Positions 1 through 7,287 of a stretch of 27,251 nt of DNA are shown here, piece after piece; position 1 is the first letter of the stretch; every line of letters starts with the position of its first letter. The stretch is from contig DASSWW010000016.1 of NCBI GenBank assembly GCA_035704495.1, positions 1 to 27,251 of the forward strand, written 5' to 3'. The stretch is from UBA6022 sp035704495. GTDB taxonomy: Bacteria > Patescibacteriota > Saccharimonadia > Saccharimonadales > Saccharimonadaceae. The notes beneath the pieces are model-generated. The model worked only from the letters and a program-made list of their open reading frames with translations, had not been told where the DNA came from and did no database searches. The position numbers and the translations under genes were made by a program.

Positions 1-7
1 GAGAATC

Positions 8-16
8 TGCTATACT
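8..16 (+). promoter_or_regulatory. Extended -10 box of ruvB
   Basis: The sequence TGCTATACT fits the extended -10 consensus TGnTATAAT with one change. It ends 11 nt before the ruvB ATG, so the transcript would have a leader of only a few nucleotides. The window edge prevents a check of the -35 region. Confidence 0.5.
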
Positions 17-27
17 AAGAGGATAAT

Positions 28-1059
28 ATGGCGGTAGAACGAATTGTAGACACAAGCGTGCACGACGACGGCGATGCTGACGAGCAGCTCATCGAGGTGA
101 CTTTGCGACCACAAAGTTTTGCTGATTATGTTGGCCAAGACCGCCTAAAAAAGAATCTGAAACTGGCGATTGACGCGGCTAAAAAACGCGATGAACCGAT
201 TGATCACGTGTTACTTTACGGCCCACCGGGGCTTGGTAAGACAACGATGGCCACAGTGATTGCTAACGAAATGGGCAAAACAATTCGCATTACGGCTGGC
301 CCGGCAATCGAACGCGCTGGTGATTTGGCGAGCATTTTGACCAATCTGGGCGATGGTGACGTGCTATTTATTGACGAGATTCATCGTTTGTCACGCACCG
401 TCGAAGAAGTATTATATAGCGCGATGGAAGATTTTAAACTGGATATCGTGATCGGTAAAGGGCCAGCTGCCAGATCGGTCCGATTAGATTTGCCAAAATT
501 TACAGTGATTGGTGCGACGACTCGAACGGGCGCCTTGGCGGCGCCACTACGCGATCGGTTTGGCTTGATCCACCGGTTAGAATTTTATACGCCTGATGAA
601 ATATCCCAAGTGATTACGCGGGCAGCAGCTATTTTAGACAGCCGTATTCATCCAGAATCTGCCGAACTGTTATCGACTCGCGCTCGTTTGACACCGCGAA
701 TTGCCAATCGTTTATTAAAACGAGTGCGTGATTATGCTGATGTCAACGGCGACGGTATTATCGATGCAGTGACAACAACTAGCGCTTTAGAACTATTGGA
801 AATTGACGAGTTGGGACTTGATCCAGCCGATCGTCACTTGCTGACGAGCATTATCGAAAATTATGGCGACAATCCCGTTGGATTAAATACCATCGCGGCC
901 CTGACAGGTGACGAAGCTACGACCATTGAAGATTTTTACGAACCGTATCTGTTACAACTTGGTTTTATCGAACGCACACCTCGTGGTCGTCGGGTTACCG
1001 CCAAGGCCTACAAACATTTAGGCAAGAATGCCCCCAAAGGTCAGCAAGAGTTGGTATAA
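28..1059 (+). CDS. ruvB: Holliday junction branch migration ATPase RuvB
   Basis: RuvB is the hexameric AAA+ motor that drives Holliday junction branch migration with RuvA in recombinational repair. The 343-residue product has the family's usual length. It shows the RuvB entry motif around YVGQD (about residues 34-38), Walker A GPPGLGKTT at 65-73, Walker B with D116-E117 followed by IH, sensor 1 GATTR near 163, and a C-terminal winged-helix segment ending in RTPRGR. The ATG at 28 follows TGCTATACT (8-16), an extended -10 box, with AGAGG just before the start. If the promoter is used, the RNA starts about 5 nt before the ATG. Upstream partners (ruvA, ruvC) would lie outside the window. The stop codon overlaps the promoter of the next gene. 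Confidence 0.97.
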   Translation: MAVERIVDTSVHDDGDADEQLIEVTLRPQSFADYVGQDRLKKNLKLAIDAAKKRDEPIDHVLLYGPPGLGKTTMATVIANEMGKTIRITAGPAIERAGDLASILTNLGDGDVLFIDEIHRLSRTVEEVLYSAMEDFKLDIVIGKGPAARSVRLDLPKFTVIGATTRTGALAAPLRDRFGLIHRLEFYTPDEISQVITRAAAILDSRIHPESAELLSTRARLTPRIANRLLKRVRDYADVNGDGIIDAVTTTSALELLEIDELGLDPADRHLLTSIIENYGDNPVGLNTIAALTGDEATTIEDFYEPYLLQLGFIERTPRGRRVTAKAYKHLGKNAPKGQQELV

Positions 1060-1060
1060 T
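1052..1060 (+). promoter_or_regulatory. Extended -10 promoter embedded in ruvB stop codon
   Basis: TGGTATAAT is a perfect extended -10 box. Its TAA is the ruvB stop codon (1057-1059). The box ends 7 nt before the ATG at 1068 and no Shine-Dalgarno lies between them, so the downstream mRNA should be leaderless. Confidence 0.65.
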
Positions 1061-1067
1061 AACAATT

Positions 1068-1832
1068 ATGGAAGATAAGCCGCAACAATCACCAACGCAG
1101 CCACAGCAACAGCCGCCGAACAACACACCCCAACCAGTGGCTTATGACACCAATGGTAATCCACTTTATGCTGCACCGCCACCTCAGCAACCATATGTCG
1201 CACCCTCACCGCAAGTTGTTCATTTGAGTCGCGCTGTCGACCCTGTTCACCAGGAGCTTACCCCCGAAGTAAAAAAACGACACGAACAGTCATTACGTGA
1301 TCATCCGCACCTCAACCTGAGCCGAGGTGAATATATCATTCTTGGCGTTCGTCGCCACATGATTGGTCTAGCAGTTCCTGTTGGTATGACGGTGTTTTTG
1401 ATTGCATTGACCGCATCTATTTTAATTAACTTTTCGCTTATTACAGCGACAATGGCTGTCGTACCGCCATTTGGGCCGGTACTATTAGCGGGCATTATGT
1501 TCATATTGTTGGTTACCATTGGTGGCTACATCGCCATTTGGGTCTATATGAACAACAAGTTTTTCTTGACGAACGAAAGTGTCATCCAAGAACTACAAAC
1601 TAGTTTATTTGTGCGCAAAGAACAGACAGTTAGTTTAGCGAGCATTGAAGATGCTAGTTATGATCAACACGGTATTATACAGACGATATTTAATTATGGA
1701 TCAATACGATTGAGCACTGAGGGTGACGAAACGACTTATCGGTTCAGCTATGTGGCAAATCCAAAAAAACAAATTGCTATTTTAAATAATGCTGTCGAGG
1801 CGTTCAAGAACGGACGGCCAGTCGTTGGTTAG
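1068..1832 (+). CDS. PH-domain (bPH2-type) membrane protein
   Basis: This 254-residue protein has a proline- and glutamine-rich N-terminal third (about residues 1-50) that looks disordered. A charged stretch and two strongly hydrophobic segments follow (about 97-125 and 132-162). The C-terminal domain, with the pattern NKFFLTNESVIQE...QTVSLASIEDASY...IFNYGSIRLST, is typical of bacterial PH-like (YdbS/YdbT, bPH2) membrane proteins. These sit in the membrane with the PH fold in the cytoplasm, and their function is unknown. The gene starts 8 nt after ruvB from what looks like its own leaderless promoter. Its 3' end overlaps the convergent prepilin gene by 4 bp. The family call is solid, the role is not. 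Confidence 0.85.
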   Translation: MEDKPQQSPTQPQQQPPNNTPQPVAYDTNGNPLYAAPPPQQPYVAPSPQVVHLSRAVDPVHQELTPEVKKRHEQSLRDHPHLNLSRGEYIILGVRRHMIGLAVPVGMTVFLIALTASILINFSLITATMAVVPPFGPVLLAGIMFILLVTIGGYIAIWVYMNNKFFLTNESVIQELQTSLFVRKEQTVSLASIEDASYDQHGIIQTIFNYGSIRLSTEGDETTYRFSYVANPKKQIAILNNAVEAFKNGRPVVG

Positions 1833-2221
1833 TCACTAGCGTCTGTTTTGATAAAGTCAGCTTCTTTTTCAAGTTCGGCGCGTAGGGTGTAACTTTGACA
1901 AGTAGTATTGTCACAGTTGCTGCCTTCGTAGTGATAATCAGCACCTGTTTCACCAATTGTAATGCCGTTTGGATCAGTTAGTAGCGCAGGATCGAGGGCT
2001 GGCAAGGTTTTGCTGGTGATTTGTGATGGGTAGCTACCATGTTCCGCGAAATGGACTTCCTCGAGGGTATAGTAGATGGCATTAATGGCAGTTTTGCGTT
2101 GGTCATCACGATGAGTGGCGGCCAGATTATTTTTTTGAATTAATAAGACACTGGTTGCGACGCTTAAAAATAAAATAACAACAATAATTTCGATAACTGT
2201 AAAGCCGTGTGTGCGTTTCAT
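1829..2221 (-). CDS. Type IV prepilin-like protein (GspG/PulG type)
   Basis: This 130-residue protein opens with a short basic leader and the class III signal motif GFTVIEIIVVILFL. Cleavage by a PilD-type prepilin peptidase is expected after Gly6, leaving Phe at +1 and Glu at +5. The hydrophobic helix is followed by a pseudopilin-like globular part, including a GSYP segment. A C-terminal pair of cysteines in NCDNTTCQ could form a disulfide loop. It stands alone, convergent with the PH-domain gene and divergent from recA, about 2 kb from the pilus assembly block that could assemble it. It is short, so it may be a minor pilin or pseudopilin rather than the main subunit. Confidence 0.85.
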   Translation of the reverse strand: MKRTHGFTVIEIIVVILFLSVATSVLLIQKNNLAATHRDDQRKTAINAIYYTLEEVHFAEHGSYPSQITSKTLPALDPALLTDPNGITIGETGADYHYEGSNCDNTTCQSYTLRAELEKEADFIKTDASD

Positions 2222-2229
2222 TACTATTT

Positions 2230-2238
2230 ATTATAACA
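2230..2238 (-). promoter_or_regulatory. Extended -10 box of the prepilin gene (leaderless)
   Basis: Read on the minus strand, TGTTATAAT is a perfect extended -10 box ending 8 nt before the prepilin ATG at 2221. No Shine-Dalgarno fits in the gap, so the transcript is predicted to be leaderless. Confidence 0.65.
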
Positions 2239-2331
2239 CCTGTTTCAATAGATATTACTTAGAATAGTATAAGCAAATCGGTACTACTCTGCCGTCATTT
2301 CGATTAGTAGTAAATTATGGGTTATCTGGCG

Positions 2332-2337
2332 TATAAT
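2332..2337 (+). promoter_or_regulatory. recA -10 box
   Basis: TATAAT lies 34 nt before the recA ATG. The implied leader of about 28 nt carries AGGGGAG just upstream of the start, a normal Shine-Dalgarno. The -35 region is not recognisable. I saw no LexA-type palindrome, so there is no visible sign of SOS control. Confidence 0.55.
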
Positions 2338-2371
2338 AGAAATAGATAAAGAGGGAAAATAGGGGAGAATT

Positions 2372-3448
2372 ATGGCGAAAAAGACCGAAAAACCAGAAAT
2401 GGCCGAAAAATCAGCAACGAACGAGGGTAAATTAAAAGCGTTAGGTTTGGCAATGGATCAAATCACCAAACAATTTGGTGATGGTTCTATCCGTCGATTG
2501 GGCGATACAGCCCGTGTTGATGTTGAATTGATATCTAGCGGATCATTAAGCGTCGACTTGGCGCTTGGCGGTGGCTATCCAAAAGGACGTATTATCGAGG
2601 TGTACGGCCCAGAAAGCTCAGGTAAAACAACGTTGACGCTACACGCAATTGCCGAAGTGCAAAAAAGTGGCGGTACGGCAGCTTTTATTGACGCCGAACA
2701 TGCGCTTGACCCTGCCTATGCTCGCCGACTGGGTGTCGACACTGATAATCTGTATGTCAGTCAACCAGATAATGGTGAACAAGCATTAGAAATTGCCGAG
2801 ACATTGGTGCGTTCTAATGCGGTTGATTTAGTTGTCGTTGACTCGGTGGCAGCACTAGTGCCACAGGCCGAGATTGACGGTGATATGGGTGATAGTCACA
2901 TGGGACTACAAGCTCGTTTGATGAGCCAGGCGCTGCGCAAGCTGACTGGTATTATTAACAAAAGCAAAACAACCGTTATCTTTATTAACCAAATCCGTAT
3001 GAAAATTGGTGTCATGTTTGGTAATCCCGAAACAACCACTGGTGGTAACGCGTTGAAATTTTACGCATCGGTTCGTTTGGACATTCGTCGTACCGGACAA
3101 ATCAAAGTCGGTGAGGATATTGTCGGTAACCGTACTAAAGTAAAGGTAGTCAAAAACAAAATTGCGCCGCCATTTAGAATCGCTGAATTTGACATTATGT
3201 ACAACGAAGGTATTTCTAAAACAGGTGATGTACTCGATTTAGCTGTCCAGCACGGTATCGTCGGCAAAGCCGGTGCTTGGTTTGACTACAAAGAAGCAAA
3301 AATTGGCCAAGGCCGCGAAGCCAGCAAGGTCTACCTAAAAGAAAATCCAAAAGTCTTGGCGGAAATCGAATCAAAAGTTCGTGCCAAAGTAGCCGAAGCG
3401 ACAGCAGATGTCGCCCCTGCGATGACCGCCGCCGACGAAGCAGTGTAG
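2372..3448 (+). CDS. recA: Recombinase RecA
   Basis: RecA forms the ATP-dependent filament on single-stranded DNA that carries out strand exchange in homologous recombination. The 358-residue protein has the family's core: the N-terminal helix region with QITKQFGDGSIRRLG, Walker A GPESSGKTT, the Walker B stretch LVVVDSVAALVP, the L1/L2 DNA-binding loop region with MGLQARLMSQALRKL and the invariant INQIRMKIGVMFGNPETTTGG, then a C-terminal domain. The acidic C-terminal tail is short and alanine-rich. The start is supported by AGGGGAG 6-12 nt upstream. recX follows 11 nt downstream, the usual recA-recX operon. Confidence 0.98.
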   Translation: MAKKTEKPEMAEKSATNEGKLKALGLAMDQITKQFGDGSIRRLGDTARVDVELISSGSLSVDLALGGGYPKGRIIEVYGPESSGKTTLTLHAIAEVQKSGGTAAFIDAEHALDPAYARRLGVDTDNLYVSQPDNGEQALEIAETLVRSNAVDLVVVDSVAALVPQAEIDGDMGDSHMGLQARLMSQALRKLTGIINKSKTTVIFINQIRMKIGVMFGNPETTTGGNALKFYASVRLDIRRTGQIKVGEDIVGNRTKVKVVKNKIAPPFRIAEFDIMYNEGISKTGDVLDLAVQHGIVGKAGAWFDYKEAKIGQGREASKVYLKENPKVLAEIESKVRAKVAEATADVAPAMTAADEAV

Positions 3449-3459
3449 CAGCAACTCCC

Positions 3460-4107
3460 ATGAAGATTACCGCCATCACCGCTCAGCAAAAAGATAAAAA
3501 CCGCGTCAACATCATGGTGGATGGAAAATACAGGTTTAGTCTGGATATTTTTCAGTACGCTGATTTAGGGATAAAAATTGGCAAGGAATATAGCGACGAA
3601 GAATTAAATCTATTAGAAACCGAAAGCCAGTTCGGAAAAGTCTATGCCAGGGCGTTGGAATATTGTTTGATGCGCCCGCATTCGGGGCGCGAAGTACGTG
3701 ACTATTTGTATCGAAAAACTCGTGATACAAAAGTGAAAACAAAAACAGGTGAGTTAAAAAACAAGCCAGGTGTTGCCCCGCAAATTACTCAGCGGGTGTT
3801 TGATCGCCTGGTGGAAAAAGGCTACATTGACGACGAAAAGTTTACTCGTTATTGGGTAGAAAACCGCAATCTGACCAAAGGCGCAAGCCGGCGCAAGCTG
3901 CAGGCGGAACTACGTGCTAAAGGCGTAGAAAGCGATATTATTGAACGGTATTTAACCGAATCGCTACGAAGTGATCAAGAAGAATTAGTCAAAATCATTG
4001 CAAAAAAACGATCGCGTTATCCTGATAATCAAAAATTGATGCAGTATTTGGCGCGTCAGGGTTTTAGCTTTGATGATATCAAACAAGCCCTTACGAATGG
4101 TGAATAG
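3460..4107 (+). CDS. recX: RecA regulator RecX
   Basis: RecX binds the RecA filament and limits its extension and activity. The 215-residue product shows three-helix repeats typical of RecX: YALEYCLMRPHSGREVRDYL, then VFDRLVEKGYIDDEKFTRYWVENR with the diagnostic YIDDEKFTRYW, then RKLQAELRAKGV and a last repeat ending YLARQGFSFDDIKQAL. It starts 11 nt after recA and is probably co-transcribed. The N-terminal 60 residues form a small extra domain, as in many Gram-positive RecX proteins. The 3' end overlaps the convergent PRC-barrel gene by 17 bp, so neither gene has room for a terminator before the other's coding sequence. Confidence 0.9.
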   Translation: MKITAITAQQKDKNRVNIMVDGKYRFSLDIFQYADLGIKIGKEYSDEELNLLETESQFGKVYARALEYCLMRPHSGREVRDYLYRKTRDTKVKTKTGELKNKPGVAPQITQRVFDRLVEKGYIDDEKFTRYWVENRNLTKGASRRKLQAELRAKGVESDIIERYLTESLRSDQEELVKIIAKKRSRYPDNQKLMQYLARQGFSFDDIKQALTNGE

Positions 4108-4681
4108 ACTGATTGATTTGTTCTGTCTGGGGGCCTTTGCTGCGGAATGGATTGGTGTAGACGTTTTGTACGGCGTTCATGACAGGTTCGGGTGCTTCTG
4201 CTTGCGAGTGAACAACGATTTCAGTATCGTTAATTTCGGTAATTTGCGTACGATGAATTAATAACCGTGCGTCATTCAGACTTTTTAAAAGTGGCCGTTT
4301 GACGACGAGCTGTTGGATTAAAAACGCCCCGGTTTCAATTGTGTAACTATCAACTTTGCCAAGTTTTTGTCGTTTTTCGTCAATAACCATCATACCAACT
4401 GGCGTAAAATGTAAATCGTAGACTTCGCGCAGTTTGATGATATCATCAAGCCCTACGAATTCATCACTGGAATCGACAATCAAACCAATGTCACTAAACT
4501 CACGCACGTCAGCAATCCTTAATAGGGATGGATGTGTGTTTAAAAGGGATCCGGTTAGTTCGTAAGCGGCTATTTCTAGTGTTTTTGGATCAATAATCGG
4601 CTTGCTGGTACGAGCTAACTCGCTTCCTGTTTGTAAACCCATGACTGGGGCGTTAAGTAGGCGTGATCCAGTTATTAGCAT
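4091..4681 (-). CDS. PRC-barrel domain protein
   Basis: This 196-residue soluble protein appears to hold two PRC-barrel-like halves. One runs at about residues 1-85 (SRLLNAPVMGLQTGSELARTSKPIIDP..., with VGLDDIIKL), the second at about 88-150 (PVGMMVIDEKRQKLGKVDSYTIE...). A low-complexity tail follows. PRC barrels bind protein or RNA partners in photosynthetic reaction centres and in RimM, and the role here is unknown. The gene is last in the minus-strand pilus block, but a good promoter directly before it (TTGAGT, 17 nt, TATACT, 6 nt, ATG) means it can be expressed separately. A link to pilus function is only positional. Confidence 0.75.
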   Translation of the reverse strand: MLITGSRLLNAPVMGLQTGSELARTSKPIIDPKTLEIAAYELTGSLLNTHPSLLRIADVREFSDIGLIVDSSDEFVGLDDIIKLREVYDLHFTPVGMMVIDEKRQKLGKVDSYTIETGAFLIQQLVVKRPLLKSLNDARLLIHRTQITEINDTEIVVHSQAEAPEPVMNAVQNVYTNPFRSKGPQTEQINQSIHHS

Positions 4682-4687
4682 GTCTTT

Positions 4688-4716
4688 AGTATAAACGTTT
4701 TCGTCATACTACTCAA
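4688..4716 (-). promoter_or_regulatory. Promoter of PRC-barrel gene (leaderless)
   Basis: On the minus strand TTGAGT (4716-4711) and TATACT (4693-4688) are separated by exactly 17 nt, close to the sigma-70 consensus. The -10 box ends 6 nt before the ATG at 4681. The -35 box includes the stop codon of the upstream 94-aa gene. No Shine-Dalgarno is present. Confidence 0.7.
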
Positions 4717-4993
4717 CAAATGGATTAATCCGGCCCTGTGACAAGTCCAACTCTTGCTGTGCTTCATCACGCGATTTCAGTTGGTTCACCCGTTCGATTG
4801 TTTCTTGATCAAAACTGACGCTGTTTTCGGTTGGAATGTAATTATCGTTTTCGGCCGAGCTGGTGATAATGGTGTTCAGCACAAATACTGCCACAACCAG
4901 TCCGCCCAGGACAATCACCGAAAATAGCACGACATGGTAGCGACGTAAGAAATTGACAACTGTTTTTTTGATAGTAATGAGTGATATTTCCAT
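4709..4993 (-). CDS. Small single-pass membrane protein of the pilus cluster
   Basis: I do not recognise this 94-residue protein as a named family. It has a short basic N-terminus, one hydrophobic segment at about residues 22-43, and an acidic, glutamine-rich outer part of about 50 residues ending in GRINPFVE. The gene starts 9 nt after pilO and is surely translated from the same mRNA. Its position and topology match the small bitopic accessory proteins of the PilMNO inner-membrane platform, so a PilP-like or platform-stabilising role is plausible. That is inference from context only. Confidence 0.7.
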   Translation of the reverse strand: MEISLITIKKTVVNFLRRYHVVLFSVIVLGGLVVAVFVLNTIITSSAENDNYIPTENSVSFDQETIERVNQLKSRDEAQQELDLSQGRINPFVE

Positions 4994-5002
4994 AATAATT
5001 TC

Positions 5003-5620
5003 CTATCGGACGTACACCTCTATCGTCAGGCTATCAGTGGTGACTGCGTTAGTGTCGGCACCTTTTGATAGACTGATTCTCGAAATTTGCATCTTTGTTA
5101 GGTTTTGTTCAATCGACTTAATAAATCGAAGGAGGCTATTGTAACTGATGGGGTTGGCAAGCGTTACTAATACCGAGGTAGATTTAACTCCGCCCTGTAT
5201 TGCTGCCGCTGCTCCTGGGGTGGTCGTGGGAGCAGGAGTTGCTGGCGTAGCGGCGGCTGGCGTGCTGCCGTCATTAAACGTCAGGTTAGTAATCGTCACG
5301 CCTGCACTAGCGGCGTACTGATTTAGGTCAAACAGGATTTGGTTCTGGTAGCGGTAACTTTGACTTTCGGCAACAATACTATTAACTCGATCGATCGTAT
5401 CTTTTTCTTGCTCGAGCGTCCGTTCAATCCTTTGGAGCGTTTGCAGATTATTTTCACTTGCTTTGGAATCAGCAACAGTACGACTCACTGTTGTGGCAAA
5501 TTCATTCAGCTGCGTATTAGCAAAATAGAAAATCGTTATAGCAATGGCGATAATTAAAAACAGCGAAACAGATAGCGCAATACGGAGATTTGTTGCTGTC
5601 AATTCTTTATGCTTGATCAT
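5003..5620 (-). CDS. pilO: Pilus assembly platform protein PilO-like
   Basis: PilO pairs with PilN in the inner-membrane alignment complex of type IV pili. This 205-residue protein has a short cytoplasmic N-terminus, one membrane segment (about residues 13-34) and a coiled-coil region (about 35-90). An alanine/proline/threonine-rich linker (about 118-140) then leads to a C-terminal ferredoxin-like part with SYNSLLRFIKSIEQNLTKMQISRISL, typical of PilO. Its start overlaps the pilN stop by 4 bp (ATGA), indicating translational coupling. The linker length is unusual. PilO and PilN are hard to tell apart by sequence, so the assignment rests partly on gene order. Confidence 0.82.
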   Translation of the reverse strand: MIKHKELTATNLRIALSVSLFLIIAIAITIFYFANTQLNEFATTVSRTVADSKASENNLQTLQRIERTLEQEKDTIDRVNSIVAESQSYRYQNQILFDLNQYAASAGVTITNLTFNDGSTPAAATPATPAPTTTPGAAAAIQGGVKSTSVLVTLANPISYNSLLRFIKSIEQNLTKMQISRISLSKGADTNAVTTDSLTIEVYVR

Positions 5621-6180
5621 TTTGCCGCGTCCTTACTAATCGTCACGTTCAGACTGACGGTAACGGGGTATTCGACATTGTCGTTGCCGCCACTTGCAAT
5701 GCTTTCGAAGTGAACATTAGAGAATAGTGATGAATTTTGGAATGAGTTTTTCAAATTGATGGCAGCCTCAACGCTTTTTGCTTCGGCAATCAAGGTAGTT
5801 GGTGTACCAAATGTTTGCGAATCTAAATCCAGGCTTTGTAATACTACTCCGTTTGGAACCAGCTTTGCGATTGCTAAGATAGCCTTGCTATAGGTGACTT
5901 CTTTGTCTAAAATTTGTTTGGCAGTGGCTAAATTGCCTTTTAGCCGTTCTGCTTTGGCGGCGACCGACGCATAGCTAGATGCTTTTGCTTCGTTTTCGTT
6001 AATCAATTGTTCGGCGTTTGTTTTTGCTGATGTCAGATAAACGTAGGTAACGCCAATGGCAAGTCCAAGAAAGACGAGTGCACCAAGCAGAAAGATATTA
6101 TATCGAAGCAACAGGCTATTGGATCGACTAGCCCGCAGCTGTCGTTTGTCCTCCGGAGAAAGCAGATTTATCATTTCCAA
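5617..6180 (-). CDS. pilN: Pilus assembly platform protein PilN-like
   Basis: PilN links the cytoplasmic PilM ring to PilO. The 187-residue product starts with the cytoplasmic peptide MEMINLLSPEDKR, matching the conserved INLLP motif that docks in the PilM groove. A membrane segment (about residues 29-52), a coiled coil (about 53-90) and a globular domain with PNGVVLQSLDLDSQ follow. It overlaps pilM by 10 bp upstream and pilO by 4 bp downstream, so the three genes form one coupled unit. A start two codons later (second Met) would give almost the same protein. Confidence 0.87.
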   Translation of the reverse strand: MEMINLLSPEDKRQLRASRSNSLLLRYNIFLLGALVFLGLAIGVTYVYLTSAKTNAEQLINENEAKASSYASVAAKAERLKGNLATAKQILDKEVTYSKAILAIAKLVPNGVVLQSLDLDSQTFGTPTTLIAEAKSVEAAINLKNSFQNSSLFSNVHFESIASGGNDNVEYPVTVSLNVTISKDAAK

Positions 6181-7226
6181 ATCTCCTTTTGGTCAACGTT
6201 GGCCAGGCCGGCAACGGCAATATATCGTGGGCGAAATTGCTTGCTTGGTTGAGGTAGTTTGCCAAAGTCGAGTTTTTGCCATGGGCTGGCGACGCGGGCC
6301 GGCATTAGTAATTCATTTGTAAAATAATCGCCTACTCCAGGAACGTTACTACCGCCGCCGACAACCAACACTTGTTCGATTTTTCGATCATCGTTCAGAC
6401 GTTCGTTGTAGTAACGGATGACTTTGCGTACCTCGGTCAGGATACGTTGCAAACTTGGTTGCAGTGCGCTGGTTATTTTTGCCTGACGCGGCCCGGCACT
6501 TAGTCCGTTGAGGACTTTTAATTGGTGGGCGTTTTCTAGTGCTACATTCATTTTTTTAGCGATGTCTAGGGTAAATGTATTGCCGCCGATACCTAGCCCG
6601 CCACTCACACGAATTGCTCCACTTTCCAGGACAGCAATATCGGTACTGGCTGGCCCGATATCGATAATCAATGTTGTTAGGTGGCCTTCCTCGGTTGCTT
6701 CTAGTACGCGCGCTACCGAGTTAATACTCGGTTCAATCATAATTGGTTGCAGCCCCGCACTGGTGACCGCGGCGTGGCAGGTATCGATAAGCTTTCGGGG
6801 GACGGCCGACATAATGACGGTTAATTGTTTTTTAGTGCGCTCGATGATTTCGTAATCAACGTACAGCGAACCGATAGGAATCGGAATATATTGATCGACT
6901 TCGATTTCCACCGCGCCAGCCAGGTTTTTCTCTGCCTTGACAGGGACGGTAAAGGTGCGCGAAAAAGTACGGCTGGTTGGTACGCCGATGACCACGTGGT
7001 GGCTTGGTAGTTCGCCAACGAGTTTGTCACCCAGTAGTGAAACGATATTCTCGGTCAGGTAGGTATCTTCACCATCTAACGACTTTTGGACTTTTGCCGG
7101 ATCAAGGTCAACCGATCCGTAGCCTAGTACTAGCCATTTTTTTGAGTCAATAGCCATCACCTTGATACCAGTTTGACTGATATCAAGTCCGATAATTGGC
7201 TTGTCTTGATAGAATAATTTTGCCAT
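6171..7226 (-). CDS. pilM: Actin-like pilus assembly ATPase PilM
   Basis: PilM is the cytoplasmic actin-fold protein of the type IV pilus alignment complex and binds the PilN N-terminus. The 351-residue sequence shows the actin/FtsA-type nucleotide motifs: phosphate 1 IIGLDISQTGIKVMAID near residues 12-28, phosphate 2 IIDIGPASTDIAVLESG near 188-205, and the adenosine motif VLVVGGGSNVPGVGDYF near 288-305. It lies downstream of pilC with a 61-nt gap that contains its own extended -10 box, so the pilM-N-O part of the block can be transcribed apart from pilB-C. Confidence 0.92.
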   Translation of the reverse strand: MAKLFYQDKPIIGLDISQTGIKVMAIDSKKWLVLGYGSVDLDPAKVQKSLDGEDTYLTENIVSLLGDKLVGELPSHHVVIGVPTSRTFSRTFTVPVKAEKNLAGAVEIEVDQYIPIPIGSLYVDYEIIERTKKQLTVIMSAVPRKLIDTCHAAVTSAGLQPIMIEPSINSVARVLEATEEGHLTTLIIDIGPASTDIAVLESGAIRVSGGLGIGGNTFTLDIAKKMNVALENAHQLKVLNGLSAGPRQAKITSALQPSLQRILTEVRKVIRYYNERLNDDRKIEQVLVVGGGSNVPGVGDYFTNELLMPARVASPWQKLDFGKLPQPSKQFRPRYIAVAGLANVDQKEIWK

Positions 7227-7252
7227 TGATGCCCACTAAATAGTTTATTACA

Positions 7253-7261
7253 AGTATACCA
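7253..7261 (-). promoter_or_regulatory. Extended -10 box before pilM
   Basis: Read on the minus strand, TGGTATACT fits the extended -10 consensus in the pilC-pilM gap. It ends 26 nt before the pilM ATG, which would leave a leader of about 20 nt containing a weak Shine-Dalgarno-like AGTGGG. Confidence 0.5.
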
Positions 7262-7287
7262 TGAGCGGTATAGTTTTGTTGCCTTGT

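Noticed and set aside
1301..1519. Minus-strand frame inside the PH-domain gene, as an example of shadow frames
   Set aside because: It lies wholly within a confident gene, has no start signals and no family features. Dozens of similar frames were dropped for the same reason.
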